Part shown: positions 9,001-16,003 of the stretch, piece after piece
How the letters are laid out: every line of letters begins with the position of its first letter
How positions within the stretch are numbered: the first letter of the stretch is position 1
From: Lautropia sp.
Lineage (GTDB): Bacteria > Pseudomonadota > Gammaproteobacteria > Burkholderiales > Burkholderiaceae_E
Direction: 5' to 3'
Length of the DNA stretch: 64,000 nt
Assembly (NCBI GenBank): GCA_030532895.1
Contig: JAUNKF010000018.1
Span: 1 to 64,000 of the forward strand
The notes under the pieces: model-generated
The model's input: the letters and a program-made list of their open reading frames with translations, nothing else
Database searches by the model: none
What the model was told of the DNA's origin: nothing
Position numbers and translations under genes: made by a program

Positions 9001-11741
9001 TTCATGTCGGGCGCTTCGCTCTTCAGCGCCTTGATGATGGCAGCCTCTGCCTGGCAGGCATGGCCAAGGCGTTCGCGGGAGCTGTTCCTGGCGCCCGTGT
9101 CCACAAAGGCCGTGAGACGGGTGTCATCGGAGATGATGGACAGTCGTTCCAGATCCTGCATCGCCTTGCGGATCATGGGGGGCTCCAGTCCGCTGGCAGC
9201 CATCAGGGTATCGGTGGAGATGCCATCGGTCTCGTCCGCATCAAACATTGCCTGAACGATGGCCTGCAGTTGCCGTCGGTACTGATCGAAGAGGTTGGCG
9301 GCCTGCAACTTCCGGCAGGCGGCTTCCATGTCGGGTACACGCAGGGAAGACGGAAAAACCGTCACCAGGTTTTCATTGCGCTCCAGCAGCCTGGCTTCTT
9401 CGAGCCAGGCCAGCGCTGTGCGAACACGGGTGTCATCGGTAGCCTGGTCTCGTTCGCTATCTTCGCTGTCGTCCTCGCGCAGGATTTCACCGGGGGTGGC
9501 TACCACCTCGGCGCTGCCATCTTCGGCACGGGGTCGGCGGTTGGCCAGGTTGCGTACGGCACGCAAGACGGCTCGGATATCCTTTTGCGACAGACGTGAT
9601 CGGGCCGACATGCCGAATTGCCGTTCGACGTCGTCTTCGGTGTAAAGCAGAATGCAGTGGGCGGGGGCGCGGTCACGGCCGGCACGGCCAGCTTCCTGGA
9701 GGTAGTTTTCCAGAGAGCCGGGAATGTCGGCATGAATCACCAGACGTACGTCGGGTTTGTCGATGCCCATGCCGAATGCGTTGGTGGCTGCCATGGCGCG
9801 TAAGTTGCCGGCAATGAAATCCTCCTGTGTTTCCTTTTTGACCGAGGGCTTCAGGCCTGCATGGAAAAATCCGCTGCGCACGCCACGCTCGGCAAGATAG
9901 GCCGCGACTTCTTCGGTGTGCTTGCGGCTGGCGCAGTAGATGATGGCGCCTGCGCCATCATCGGGGCTGGCTGGAAGGTGTTGCTGCAGCAGCTCGTGAA
10001 TCAGTGCGTTCTTCTGTGCCGCTGTGGTCTCAATGATGTCGTATGACAGATTCTGCCGTTCTGCACCGCCATCTTTCACGATCAGCGCAGCACCGGCGTG
10101 CGCTTGAAAATGCTGCACCATGTCGTCCACCACATCCGGTTTGGCCGTGGCAGTCAGGCACAGGATGGGTGGAATGGGATCATCACCGGCGCGCTCGCGG
10201 ATGTACCGGCTGGCATAGCGGTAGTCAGGTCTGAAGTCGTGTCCCCATTTGGAAACGCAATGCGCTTCGTCGAACACCCAATAGCCGATTTCACGCTGAT
10301 TGAGGGCTGTGCGTACGGTACGGTTGCGCAGCTGCTCGGGAGCAATGATGAGGATGCCTAGCTCGCCAAGCCGCAGACGTTCCAGTGTTTCGGCACGTTC
10401 CTGCATCGAGAGCAGGCCATTGATGGCGGCTGCGCAATGAATGCCGCGGGCAGCCAGTCCATTGACCTGATCTTCCATCAGCGCTACCAGCGGTGAGATC
10501 ACTACGGCAAGGTCGCCCGTCTTTTCAAAGCGCGAGAGCACCGGTACCTGATAGCAGAGTGACTTGCCGGTACCGGTGGGCAGAATGCCCAGCGTGTGCT
10601 GGCGCGTCAGCGCCAGTTCCACGATGACCTGCTGCAGCGGCTTGCTGCTTGCCTTATCGATCGGTTCGGGACGGAAGGTACGGATGTTTGGATCCTGGAA
10701 GATCCGTTGTAGCTCGCGCACGGCATCATGGCGTTCCGTGCACCAGGTGCAATCAGGCTGGCCGCATGGCGTGTCTCGCAACTGCTCGACGATGTCACGC
10801 ACGCGTGGAAACTGCTTGCGCACCCACGGTGGAATCACCGAGTTGCCACCGGCCACGCTCAGCCAGGCCAGCACATAGGCCAAGTTCCAGCCTTCCTGCG
10901 CAGCGTTGTTCAGCAGGGCTTCGGCCGATGTGATACAGCCCTTGCCGTGCAGGCATTCACGCAACGAGGATCGAGCGTCGTCATCGTCCGGCCGAGGCTG
11001 TTGTCGGATGGCGCTGAACAGTTGATCAAAGCCGTGATGTTCGGGTTTCTGGCTGCAGAGCCAGTGCCAGGCAGTGAGTTGCGCGGCTGGGCACGCACGC
11101 AGCGCAACGAACTGATCCACGAAAAGGCGCGCAGCAGTACGGGCATCGGCCACCGGGTTATTGCGCTGGCCGCTGGTCAGACGTCCTTCCTGAGTGTGCT
11201 TGACCAGATGGTGGTAGGGGTTTCTGGGAAATGCCAGCGGGTTGAGCCACAGCGTGTCCACCGCCGGCAGCGCCAGGAGATTCAGCGAGGGGTTGGCGGC
11301 GCGCAGGTGTGGCAGGTCAAAGTGGATGATGTTGTGGCCCAGCACAAATTCGCTGCCGTCCATGAAGGCATCCAGCGCCAGCAGGGCGGGAGCCAGAGGG
11401 CCACGTTCGTGTGCGTGGCAGTGTTCCTGTTCCTGTTGCCAACGCAGCGCCCCGATCAGATGGATTTGCTGGTCCTGTTTGCCCACTTCCAGATCCAGAC
11501 AGGTGCTTCGTGCGAGGAAGGTCTCGGCGGTGGCTGCCTGCGTCCCCGCATCGTGTACGGATGCAGCCGGTGTTGTTGCCGTGTTGGCCTCTGCAGGTTG
11601 GATTGCTGGCGCTGTCGGAGGCATGGCTGACGCAGATTCTGCTCCGCTCATGGGTGGTGCGTGCCCAGCGGTTGTTGCCGATGCCGCATGTACGGAATCG
11701 GCAACCAGTATGGTGTGCTCTGGCGGTGTGCTCATCCTCAT
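6024..11741 (-). CDS. Giant exonuclease-like / RecQ / UvrD helicase fusion
   Basis: A single 1905-residue open frame. An Ala/Thr/Pro-rich leader (1-75) precedes a DEDD exonuclease-like domain (about 78-215): CLDLEV supplies Asp and Glu, LGHNIIHFDLPHL the second motif and NPVADARTAARLF the last Asp. A Cys cluster (C-x4-C-x2-C-x3-H, 326-338) may bind zinc. A RecQ-type helicase follows, with Walker A LPTGTGKS (388-395), DEAH at 491-494, FHAGL, FGMGIDKPDVR and QEAGRAGRD. After a middle region comes a UvrD/PcrA-type helicase with AGPGSGKTRTLVHR (about 1210), IDEYQD (about 1342), DDDQNIYGF, TVHGSKGLEFDH (about 1670) and YVAMTRAR (about 1707). It probably acts on DNA ends or recombination intermediates. 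Neighbouring hipBA hints at an accessory or defence locus, but that is inference. The start could be at 11741 or two codons later. Confidence 0.9.
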   Translation of the reverse strand: MRMSTPPEHTILVADSVHAASATTAGHAPPMSGAESASAMPPTAPAIQPAEANTATTPAASVHDAGTQAATAETFLARSTCLDLEVGKQDQQIHLIGALRWQQEQEHCHAHERGPLAPALLALDAFMDGSEFVLGHNIIHFDLPHLRAANPSLNLLALPAVDTLWLNPLAFPRNPYHHLVKHTQEGRLTSGQRNNPVADARTAARLFVDQFVALRACPAAQLTAWHWLCSQKPEHHGFDQLFSAIRQQPRPDDDDARSSLRECLHGKGCITSAEALLNNAAQEGWNLAYVLAWLSVAGGNSVIPPWVRKQFPRVRDIVEQLRDTPCGQPDCTWCTERHDAVRELQRIFQDPNIRTFRPEPIDKASSKPLQQVIVELALTRQHTLGILPTGTGKSLCYQVPVLSRFEKTGDLAVVISPLVALMEDQVNGLAARGIHCAAAINGLLSMQERAETLERLRLGELGILIIAPEQLRNRTVRTALNQREIGYWVFDEAHCVSKWGHDFRPDYRYASRYIRERAGDDPIPPILCLTATAKPDVVDDMVQHFQAHAGAALIVKDGGAERQNLSYDIIETTAAQKNALIHELLQQHLPASPDDGAGAIIYCASRKHTEEVAAYLAERGVRSGFFHAGLKPSVKKETQEDFIAGNLRAMAATNAFGMGIDKPDVRLVIHADIPGSLENYLQEAGRAGRDRAPAHCILLYTEDDVERQFGMSARSRLSQKDIRAVLRAVRNLANRRPRAEDGSAEVVATPGEILREDDSEDSERDQATDDTRVRTALAWLEEARLLERNENLVTVFPSSLRVPDMEAACRKLQAANLFDQYRRQLQAIVQAMFDADETDGISTDTLMAASGLEPPMIRKAMQDLERLSIISDDTRLTAFVDTGARNSSRERLGHACQAEAAIIKALKSEAPDMKPGESHTLDTRLLTQQVRDEIFPDTPPGKASTTFVQPMLIEGLIRGMTQDRPPSQSSGNISLKRLDRERFMLILNTSWDRIQKAAEVRHNVSSVLLNHLVESLGPRVRAQDQLASTTVGALRDALMKDIALRSMAERDEKNQGTGAERLLTRGLLWMHERRIIQLSKGTAVFRPAMTLRVAPGRGRFNKEQYQPLATHYDGQVAQIQIMNEYAQRALKREAGSLDKMQEALALVRDYFGLKYEAFLKKWLPNAEATLRRQTSPASWNRIVDSLNNEHQRQIVMVDREKPANELVLAGPGSGKTRTLVHRIAYLVRALREPASSILAIAYNRHAALEIRRRLYELIGADAQGVMVMTIHSMAMRLTGTSLNDKAPAASRKAQNELFRQIIRDATALLTGHGTDNPQAEQESEIDETRDRLLAGFRWILIDEYQDIERCHYDLISALAGRTLGPSPAGTPPPGRGSNAADNDDQTDDRRLHMFAVGDDDQNIYGFNDTSVEFIHSFGQDYNAKTSYLVENFRSTAHIIAAANRVIAPAANRMKVAHPIRINDLRRDEPPGGWLTTHDPVAQGRVQILQLEHGTATNPAVQRERETCRTTDSRPGRVRLAQQAWTVMTEFMRLKQHAQNWNWARCAVIAREWSHLQPIRAWCEQHGVPVQLARDAQIPLWSLRETQQLVQALQQKGNEAISAIELKSLVDAMPESPWQAWLQTAVDDYAADVGNLKLSARHARQWLGEWCREARLQQRGLLLVTVHGSKGLEFDHVAILDAGWTARPATRRQSTPPDPDEDRRLFYVAMTRARQSLMMVQDGAPHPFLPRAGTDTDTLTVQATDNSQTLIARTPPPPETDAIPPSAADTDAVLTRTIMPPLPDAVLLRRHETPGMADIDIGYSGRQTESAPIHRHIRTLRPGHPLQLTQQGGNWLLKDSHGNTVGSMAKKFCPPAGARCVSVTVRAIQVRSREQTEEAYRHLCKTSKWEVVMPELVWEDANILAD

Positions 11742-11946
11742 CGGCCAAAAAGGATTGTCTCCGGGTCTTTCATGCTGAATGACCTAATGATACGGGGCAG
11801 GGGAAACGTTCATGTTCTGTTCTGCCGGGTGGCGGGTGAACGTGTTGCCTGTGCCTCAAAAAGCCGAAGAGAAGGGTATGGCATTTGGGACGTCATGTGC
11901 CGAGTGGGTGTGGAAGCGTGGGGAGAATACGTTTGCAACGTGCTCC

Positions 11947-12019
11947 AATCCTCATGATTGTGAGGATTTCTTGCCTGTGCTGGCGTTTTTAGCATAAAAT
12001 CCTCACGAACGTGAGGACT
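11947..12019 (+). promoter_or_regulatory. Two hipBA operators
   Basis: Two copies of one inverted repeat. The first (11947-11968) is AATCCTCA-N6-TGAGGATT, a perfect 8-bp arm pair. The second (11998-12019) is AATCCTCA-N6-TGAGGACT, with one mismatch and the same spacer length. They are 51 bp apart start to start, about five helical turns, so two HipB dimers would sit on the same face of the DNA. The second copy overlaps the -10 box and ends 5 bp before the hipB start. This is the layout expected for autorepression by the HipB-HipA complex. Confidence 0.8.
11971..12000 (+). promoter_or_regulatory. hipBA sigma-70 type promoter
   Basis: A -35-like TTGCCT at 11971-11976 and a -10-like TAAAAT at 11995-12000 are separated by 18 bp. 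They lie between the two hip operators; the downstream operator covers the last bases of the -10 box. This placement makes it the likely hipBA promoter under HipB control. Confidence 0.6.
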
Positions 12020-12024
12020 CCGTC

Positions 12025-12294
12025 ATGAAGATCCGTCTGGATGACCCTGCCCGCCTGGGTGCCGTGGTACGTGCCACCCGCAAGGCCTACAGGCTGCGGC
12101 AGGATGACACCGCCGCCAACCTGGGCCTGAGCGAGAACTTTCTGGGCAAGGTCGAGCGAGGCGGTGACACCGTGCAGTGGGGCAAGCTCTTTCAGGTATT
12201 GGCGGGCCTGGGCATCTGGGTCGATGTGGACGTGCCTGAATCGGTGCTCCCGTACCTGCCGGCCGATCTGGCGGAACGGGTGCGTCGGTCATGA
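12025..12294 (+). CDS. hipB: HipB-like antitoxin, HTH repressor
   Basis: An 89-residue helix-turn-helix protein of the HipB/Xre type. The recognition region runs LRQDDTAANLGLSENFLGKVERG (about residues 25-47), followed by QWGKLFQVLAGLGIWVDVDV, the typical dimerisation strand. In known HipBA systems HipB binds and inhibits the HipA kinase and represses the operon. Two inverted repeats immediately upstream fit that role. The stop codon overlaps the hipA start (ATGA), so the two are translationally coupled. Length is normal for the family. Confidence 0.9.
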   Translation: MKIRLDDPARLGAVVRATRKAYRLRQDDTAANLGLSENFLGKVERGGDTVQWGKLFQVLAGLGIWVDVDVPESVLPYLPADLAERVRRS

Positions 12295-13736
12295 GCCGGC
12301 CGAGCGGGCGGGTTGCCGCCACCTGCCCTGACGGGCCATCCGAGTCGGCTGGCGGGCCGGCGCCTGCAGCGGGTAGACCGCTCATGTCTCGGGCATCGTC
12401 TGTGCTTATGCCGAAAACGCAGCATGACGGCCGTGCATTGCGGGCATTCATCAATGATGTCGAGATGGGCCTGTTGCAGGAGCAGGGCGGGTTGTGGCGC
12501 TTCTGCTATGCGCCCGGCTGGTTGTCTAATCCGGAGGGTTTTGCGCTCAGCCCCTTCCTGCCCTTGCAGTCAGAACCGCTGGTGGATGGCGCCAGTGAGC
12601 GGCCGGTGCAGTGGTACTTCGACAATCTCCTGCCCGAAGAAGGCCAGCGCACGCTGATGGCGCATGATGCGGGTGTGGGCGTGGAGGATGCCTTTGGCTT
12701 GCTTCAATATTACGGTGCCGAATCAGCGGGGTCGCTCACGCTCTTGCCGGTGGATGTAGTGGGTGAATTGCCGGGCGGGCTGCGGCCACTGTCTCATACG
12801 TCGCTGGAGGGGCGCATCCGCCGATTGCCGCGGGTGTCGCTCACGCAGGGGGCGGTCAAGCGCATGTCCTTGGCCGGTGCCCAGCACAAGTTGGCGCTGG
12901 TGTTGGCGTGCAATGCCTTGTTCGAGCCGCAGGATGCAACCCCGTCCACCCATGTGCTGAAGCCCGATCACCCGGATGCCGACTACCCGCATTCCGTCAT
13001 CAACGAGTTTTTCGTGATGCGCCTGGCAGCAAGCTTGGGCCTGCCGGTGCCGCCTGTGCATCGGCTGTATGTACCTTCTCCGGTTTATCTGGTCGAGCGC
13101 TTTGATCGTGTTCGGACATCAGCCGGGTGGCAGCGGCGGCATGTGGTGGATGCCTGTCAGCTGTTGGGTCTGGATCGCAGTTTCAAGTACAGCCAGGGCA
13201 GCATCGAGCGGCTTGCCGAGCTGGCCGCGCTTTGTCGCAGTCCGTTGCTCGCGCGCACGCAGCTTTTTTCGTGGCTGGTGTTCAATGTATTGGTGGGCAA
13301 TGCAGATGCCCATCTGAAGAACCTCAGTTTCCTGGTGTCACACGAGGGCGTGCAGTTAGCGCCGTTTTACGATTTGCTGAGCGTGGCTGCTTATGACACG
13401 CCGGCCTTCGACAGAACGGGCTGGCCTGTGCAGGTTCAATTGGCCTGGCCGATACTGGATGTGCGTCATTTCTCGGGCATCACGCGAGCGCTGCTGTTGG
13501 AAGCGGGGGTGCGGCTGGGGGTGACTCGGCGCGCTGCCGAGCGAATCCTGGATGAGCTGGTGCAGCAGATGCCATTGCAGGCGGATTTACTGCTGGCCGA
13601 GCTGGCCCGAGACAATGATGAGCTGCTGAAGCATCAGCCGGACTTGGGCAATCGGCTGGCGGGTGAGATGCGCTGCCTGCGCGTCATCCGCCATGCCATT
13701 TTGCCGGACATGGCGGCTAGGTTCCAGGTTGCTTGA
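12291..13736 (+). CDS. hipA: HipA-like serine/threonine kinase toxin
   Basis: Toxin partner of hipB. HipA kinases phosphorylate translation targets (GltX in E. coli) and cause growth arrest or persistence. The 481-residue frame has the N-subdomain (FINDVEMGLLQEQGG, WYFDNLLPEEGQRTLMA), the LAGAQHKLALVL loop, HVLKPDHPD with the ATP-binding Lys and FVMRLAASLGLPVP. The catalytic GNADAHLKNLSF (about residue 336) and the metal-binding FYDLLS (about 360) are intact. The start at 12291 overlaps hipB; it gives a roughly 30-residue low-complexity leader, and internal ATGs at 12384 or 12408 could serve instead. A 299-bp stretch of its 3' part (13323-13621) is repeated exactly near 27.7-29.1 kb. Confidence 0.92.
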   Translation: MSRPSGRVAATCPDGPSESAGGPAPAAGRPLMSRASSVLMPKTQHDGRALRAFINDVEMGLLQEQGGLWRFCYAPGWLSNPEGFALSPFLPLQSEPLVDGASERPVQWYFDNLLPEEGQRTLMAHDAGVGVEDAFGLLQYYGAESAGSLTLLPVDVVGELPGGLRPLSHTSLEGRIRRLPRVSLTQGAVKRMSLAGAQHKLALVLACNALFEPQDATPSTHVLKPDHPDADYPHSVINEFFVMRLAASLGLPVPPVHRLYVPSPVYLVERFDRVRTSAGWQRRHVVDACQLLGLDRSFKYSQGSIERLAELAALCRSPLLARTQLFSWLVFNVLVGNADAHLKNLSFLVSHEGVQLAPFYDLLSVAAYDTPAFDRTGWPVQVQLAWPILDVRHFSGITRALLLEAGVRLGVTRRAAERILDELVQQMPLQADLLLAELARDNDELLKHQPDLGNRLAGEMRCLRVIRHAILPDMAARFQVA

Positions 13737-13739
13737 TGG

Positions 13740-13755
13740 GGCCGGAATACCGGCC
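13740..13755 (+). terminator. Possible hairpin after hipA
   Basis: GGCCGG-AATA-CCGGCC forms a perfect 6-bp GC stem with a 4-base loop, starting 3 bp after the hipA stop. No T-run follows, so it would be at best a weak or factor-dependent terminator. Confidence 0.35.
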
Positions 13756-14050
13756 GATGCTAGCACGGCTTGCCCTGAATGTTCTCTAACAAGCTGTCTA
13801 ACAACACGATTGCTGCTCTGCGATGACTGAAAGGGTCAGGTGCTTTGGCGTCTGCAACCTGGGAGATGCAGTTCAGCAGGGTACTAAAAGCTGGTCAGCT
13901 GTTACTGACGCCACACCGACTCAAAAGCAGCTCTGGTGGCCTCAAGCAAAAGTTCATAGCACGCTTTAGACAGCCCTATTAGAAATTGTAGGAGCGCTGA
14001 GAGGAGAAGTGCAGTACATTCGCCAGAGTAAGCACGATGAAGAGTTTGTT
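13756..14050. other. Intergenic boundary between host hipA and the low-GC cluster
   Basis: About 295 bp without a convincing gene. Base composition falls across it from host-like to AT-richer, so the left junction of the acquired block lies here or close by. I see no tRNA, integrase or attachment site. A promoter for the amine oxidase operon must be here or upstream, but no -35/-10 pair is clear. Confidence 0.5.
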
Positions 14051-15607
14051 ATGAACAGCAATTGTAGTAGACGAGACTTTGCAAAGTTCGTTGCGTTATC
14101 CGCGGCGTTAGGAACCCTACTTGATTCGCAAAAGGCGATGTCTAGAAGCTATGAGTACGACACTCACCTTTCGACAAGAAAAGAACTATCAACTGCAAGA
14201 GAGAAGATAATAGGCTTAAATGTTGCGATTATAGGATCGGGTGTTGCGGGTTTAGTGGCTGCATACGAACTAGCTATGGCAGGGGCAATGCCTGTCGTCT
14301 TTGAAGCAAGAGATAAAATCGGTGGTCGTGTCGAAACAGTTCGATCCGGAGATTATATTAATGAAGACGACATCTCCGTCCAAGTATGCGATTTTGATGA
14401 GCACCGTTCTTTATTTTTCAACACCGGCGCTGCTAGGATATCTCAAGAGCACGCTCTTATAATGCATTACTGCAGGGAGCTAAATGTTCCCATGGAGTTG
14501 GTTTGCAATGAAAACAAAGCCGCTTATTACTTTGATGAAGCTATTTCAAACAACAACGCTTTCAGGATACGCACTCTCCAATCCAGCATTCGAGGATGGA
14601 TTTCTGAGCTTGCTGCAAAGAGTGTGGTTGGATCTGGTGATAAGTATATGTCCTCGGCAGATTCCTCCGCTCTCCTGGAATTAATATCTGATTTCGGCGA
14701 TCTTAACCAGGATCTGAGGTTCGTGTCGACACCAAGGGGTGGAGTTTATTTTGACTGGAGTACAGGGCAGACTACTGGTAATTTTGAGTCAATACCGATT
14801 TCAGAAATTGTTAAACTCGAATCTTTTTCGAGGTACAAGCTAAATCTCGGGGAATTTTTAAATCAACAGGCGAGTATGATGCATCCTATTGGGGGTATGG
14901 ATAAGTTTATCCAAGCCTTCTACCAGAAGATTTCATCGAGAGTTTTTGTTCAAACTGAAGTTGTTTCCGTAAAAAGATATGATGGAAGATGTGTTGTACG
15001 GGTCAAAGATGCTTCTGGCCGGTTTTTTTTGAAAAAATTTGATGCGGTCATTGTAACAACCCCTCCCGTTATAATCAATGGTTTGGATATTGACATTTCT
15101 GAGGGTTTGAAGAGCGAGTTAGTCAGTAAAACAATGTCTAAACCATCCAAGGTGGCTTTTCAGTCGCCTAGATTTTGGGAGACTAGAGACGGAATATATG
15201 GTGGTGTTTCTTACACGAGTGATGAAATAACTATGCTCTGGTATCCTTCTAACGACCTAGGGAGTGAGCAGGGAATTATCGTCGGAGCTTATCATTTAGG
15301 GGTTTTTCCTGGGGAACTATTCTCATCTTTGTCCGTCAATGAAAGAGTTTCTCGCGCAATAACCCAGGGGGGTAAAATTCATCAAGGTTATGAGTCTTTT
15401 GTAAAAAAAGGAATCACTCGGTCGTGGGAAAGGACAAACTTTATTAAAGGTGGCTGGGCATTAGTAGGTTCGTCTTTTGAGTCGACAAGGCGCGCTGATG
15501 GTTCTATATTTTTCGCAGGGGATCATATGTCTAGTATGCCGGGATGGATGGAAGGATCAGCATTGTCTGCCCATTTGGCGGTTCGTGAGCTGTTGAAGGT
15601 TTTGTGA
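14051..15607 (+). CDS. Tat-exported FAD-dependent amine oxidase
   Basis: A flavin monoamine-oxidase family protein of about 518 residues. The start at 14051 puts a twin-arginine motif SRRDFAKF at residues 5-12, followed by a hydrophobic stretch, so the folded flavoprotein is probably exported by Tat. The FAD dinucleotide-binding motif VAIIGSGVAGLVAAYE is followed by a Glu in VVFEARDKIGGRVE. The C-terminal FAD motif reads FFAGDHMSSMPGWMEGSALS. It would oxidise an amine with oxygen, giving an imine or aldehyde plus peroxide; substrate unknown. It opens a three-gene + strand operon with the DUF2834 and kinase-aminotransferase genes. Codon use and GC are unlike the surrounding chromosome. A longer frame from 14009 would hide the Tat motif inside the protein and is less likely. 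Confidence 0.85.
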   Translation: MNSNCSRRDFAKFVALSAALGTLLDSQKAMSRSYEYDTHLSTRKELSTAREKIIGLNVAIIGSGVAGLVAAYELAMAGAMPVVFEARDKIGGRVETVRSGDYINEDDISVQVCDFDEHRSLFFNTGAARISQEHALIMHYCRELNVPMELVCNENKAAYYFDEAISNNNAFRIRTLQSSIRGWISELAAKSVVGSGDKYMSSADSSALLELISDFGDLNQDLRFVSTPRGGVYFDWSTGQTTGNFESIPISEIVKLESFSRYKLNLGEFLNQQASMMHPIGGMDKFIQAFYQKISSRVFVQTEVVSVKRYDGRCVVRVKDASGRFFLKKFDAVIVTTPPVIINGLDIDISEGLKSELVSKTMSKPSKVAFQSPRFWETRDGIYGGVSYTSDEITMLWYPSNDLGSEQGIIVGAYHLGVFPGELFSSLSVNERVSRAITQGGKIHQGYESFVKKGITRSWERTNFIKGGWALVGSSFESTRRADGSIFFAGDHMSSMPGWMEGSALSAHLAVRELLKVL

Positions 15608-15623
15608 AAATGCGTGGTGAGAA

Positions 15624-15941
15624 ATGATCAAGGTATATGCTCTGCTGAGTTTTTTTGGTGCTTTGGCTCCTTTGACTCCGTTTTGTTTTTTTCTTTTGGA
15701 AAACGGGGTTGATGTGAGCTTGTTCTTCGATGAATTGTTTTATGGCTACATTAGCACATTCTTTGCTATTGATGTGATAATTTCTGCGTTGGTTTTTATT
15801 GCTTTCGCGGTGTCAGAGTCCTTAAGGCTGCGAAAAACATGGATGATCTGGTCTATTTTAGGCTTGATAATCGGTGTCTCTTTTTCGCTTCCGTTGTTTC
15901 TGCTATTTCGTGAGATAGCAGTCAATAAAAGGATTGGGTGA
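15624..15941 (+). CDS. DUF2834-like small membrane protein
   Basis: A 105-residue hydrophobic protein with three predicted membrane segments (about residues 4-26, 45-66 and 74-95). The pattern FLLENGVDVSLFFDEL, FFAIDVIISALVF and FSLPLFLLFREI matches what I remember of DUF2834 proteins, which have no known function. It starts 16 bp after the oxidase gene, and its stop overlaps a possible GTG start of the following gene, so it belongs to the same operon. A role in anchoring or handling a lipid-like intermediate is only a guess. Confidence 0.72.
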   Translation: MIKVYALLSFFGALAPLTPFCFFLLENGVDVSLFFDELFYGYISTFFAIDVIISALVFIAFAVSESLRLRKTWMIWSILGLIIGVSFSLPLFLLFREIAVNKRIG

Positions 15942-16003
15942 GTTTTAGGTGGTTAACGCTTTGTAAGCGAATCTGTTGGAAGGGATGGGGTTTGGAGAAG
16001 ATG

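Noticed and set aside
13740-14050. Integration site with tRNA or integrase at the left edge of the cluster
   Set aside because: No tRNA-like sequence, integrase gene or second copy of an attachment site could be found; only the hipA repeat marks the edges.
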